DNA of 35,211 nt, taken from positions 1 through 35,211 of the forward strand of contig DXVF01000016.1 of NCBI GenBank assembly GCA_019417465.1. The letters are read 5' to 3'. Shown here one piece after another: positions 34,387 through 35,211 of the stretch. Source of the stretch: Clostridiales bacterium. GTDB lineage: Bacteria; Bacillota; Clostridia; TANB77; CAG-508. Every line of letters begins with the position of its first letter. Position 1 is the first letter of the stretch. The position numbers were made by a program, and so were the translations under genes. The notes beneath the pieces are model-generated. The model did no database searches. It was given only the letters and a program-made list of their open reading frames with translations, and had not been told where the DNA came from.

Positions 34387-34508
34387 TCCTCCTTTCTCTT
34401 AAAAGAATTATCTTTTGCACTTTTAACATTCAAAAATGTGCACTTATAAATATGTACTTATTTTTGTTTAATAATTATTGTTCATTTTGCTATATATTAT
34501 GTCTTATC

Positions 34509-34536
34509 TTTTAGTCTAGTAATTCCTAGACTAAAA
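34509..34536 (-). terminator. Hairpin at the 3' end of spoIIIAB
   Basis: TTTTAGTCTAG pairs perfectly with CTAGACTAAAA; the spoIIIAB stop lies within it. It could attenuate transcription into spoIIIAC and following genes, since it sits within the operon. Confidence 0.55.
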
Positions 34537-35035
34537 CAATAACAATAGCAAGTCCCACTACCATTCCAAGTGTTTTATACATTTTTTCGTTTTTTTCTTT
34601 TTCTTTTTGTGCTATTTCTATTTGTGTATTTAAAAAATTACTAACTAACTTAATCTCACTTATTTGTCCATTTATATCTGTCTTTCCTAATAATTTACTT
34701 AAGGCTTTTAAAACTTCTTTATCTTCTTTATTCATATTATTATTTGATTCGTCTATCGCTTCACACCAAGCAATATCTGCAGGTTTATTTATCATTTTAT
34801 TGGATGAATTTTTAAAGATTTGTCCTATATTTTCACTAAATTTATCAGAAATTTCTTTAAAAATTTCTGGTATAGGCTCATATGTAAATTTTATTTTTGC
34901 TTCAAACATTGCTAAAGCATTTTTTAGTTCTTGCAACTCTTTTACTCTATTGCTATATTTTTTTGCAATTAAGATACCTATAAAAGAAGTTGTCCCGAAT
35001 ATAAAAACAAGTATTAAATATTTTACAAATTGCAT
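34526..35035 (-). CDS. spoIIIAB: Stage III sporulation protein AB
   Basis: The start is ATG at 35035, behind TGGAG; an earlier in-frame ATG at 35080 has no site. The 169-residue protein has a hydrophobic N-terminal helix, a helical soluble domain (LQELKNALAMFEAKIKFTYEPIPEIF), and a C-terminal helix GMVVGLAIVIVLV, as in the family. The remaining spoIIIAA ATPase gene should lie beyond the right edge. The 178-base gap to spoIIIAC is unusually long for this operon. Confidence 0.92.
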   Translation of the reverse strand: MQFVKYLILVFIFGTTSFIGILIAKKYSNRVKELQELKNALAMFEAKIKFTYEPIPEIFKEISDKFSENIGQIFKNSSNKMINKPADIAWCEAIDESNNNMNKEDKEVLKALSKLLGKTDINGQISEIKLVSNFLNTQIEIAQKEKEKNEKMYKTLGMVVGLAIVIVLV

Positions 35036-35211
35036 ATTTATTTTCTCCATTGTAAATTTATATATAATATATATATTCATTTAATTTCTTTTTAGAACTT
35101 CTATTATTAAATTTTTATTATATGATTATTTAGGCATTATATAATTTTTATTAAATTAGAATTTTATAATAGAAATGCGATTCGCATAAAATTTGGCTAT
35201 TAAAAAATTTT

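Noticed and set aside
1..35211. CRISPR arrays, tRNA genes, transposase genes, prophage structural genes
   Set aside because: Looked for and not seen: no regularly spaced repeats, no cloverleaf-like sequence, no transposase or phage motifs in any translated frame that I could recognise.

Overview
The window is AT-rich chromosomal DNA from an anaerobic, endospore-forming low-GC Firmicute, most likely an uncultured Clostridia lineage. The evidence is a spoIIIA sporulation operon (spoIIIAB to spoIIIAH) at the right end, strong AGGAGG ribosome binding sites, a SAM-I riboswitch on metK, a CxxC-type ribosomal protein L31 and very few GC-rich codons outside a handful of acquired-looking genes. Almost all genes lie on the minus strand.

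Layout. 1-5049: a small cassette (class I methyltransferase, two P-loop kinases, membrane glycosyltransferase) between two copies of a small DUF402-like gene, with a stray 97-bp glycosyltransferase fragment; these look like remains of a tandem duplication. 5039-8628: YwaF-like membrane protein, lgt and pepF (pepF cut by an in-frame TAA), with a 162-bp inverted-repeat element. 8929-12256: lemA and a TPM-domain gene, then metK with its riboswitch. 12352-16410: DUF421 gene, cysE and a large MacB-type ABC transporter. 16835-23072: accessory DNA with a receiver-less Spo0A DNA-binding-domain protein, a HAD/ABC chimeric ORF, esterase, GDPD, a DUF4160/DUF2442 pair and several unknown genes. 23187-26242: decayed 5S-like sequence, NSUN-type RNA methyltransferase, acyl-CoA synthetase. 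26424-29074: zinc/cadmium efflux operon (ArsR repressor, HMA metallochaperone, P1B ATPase) with two operators placed on its promoter. 29296-30322: rpmE, a small membrane protein and an unknown gene. 30396-35035: the spoIIIA operon, carrying a second inverted-repeat element.

Main observation. Six otherwise well-conserved genes (lgt, the TPM gene, the DUF421 gene, cysE, the MacB-type ABC gene, cadA) are each broken into ORF pieces, and all 13 breaks are the same event: one extra C directly in front of a glycine codon GGA or GGT. In the zero frame this makes a CGG codon. Skipping the C (a +1 shift at every in-frame CGG) restores full-length family-typical proteins, conserved C-termini and stop codons, and gives a whole number of codons in all six genes. 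Within the genes that look native I found no in-frame CGG that works as ordinary arginine, while more than twenty out-of-frame CGG triplets cause no break. Four genes that look acquired each carry one in-frame CGG read normally. This suggests that CGG is not decoded as a normal arginine codon in this organism and instead acts as a genome-wide +1 frameshift (or CGGN four-base glycine) signal. It recalls the mitochondrial +1 frameshifts at AGG in Perkinsus, but on a bacterial chromosome. A frame-blind sequencing artefact would not produce this in-frame-only pattern, but peptide data are needed to prove it.
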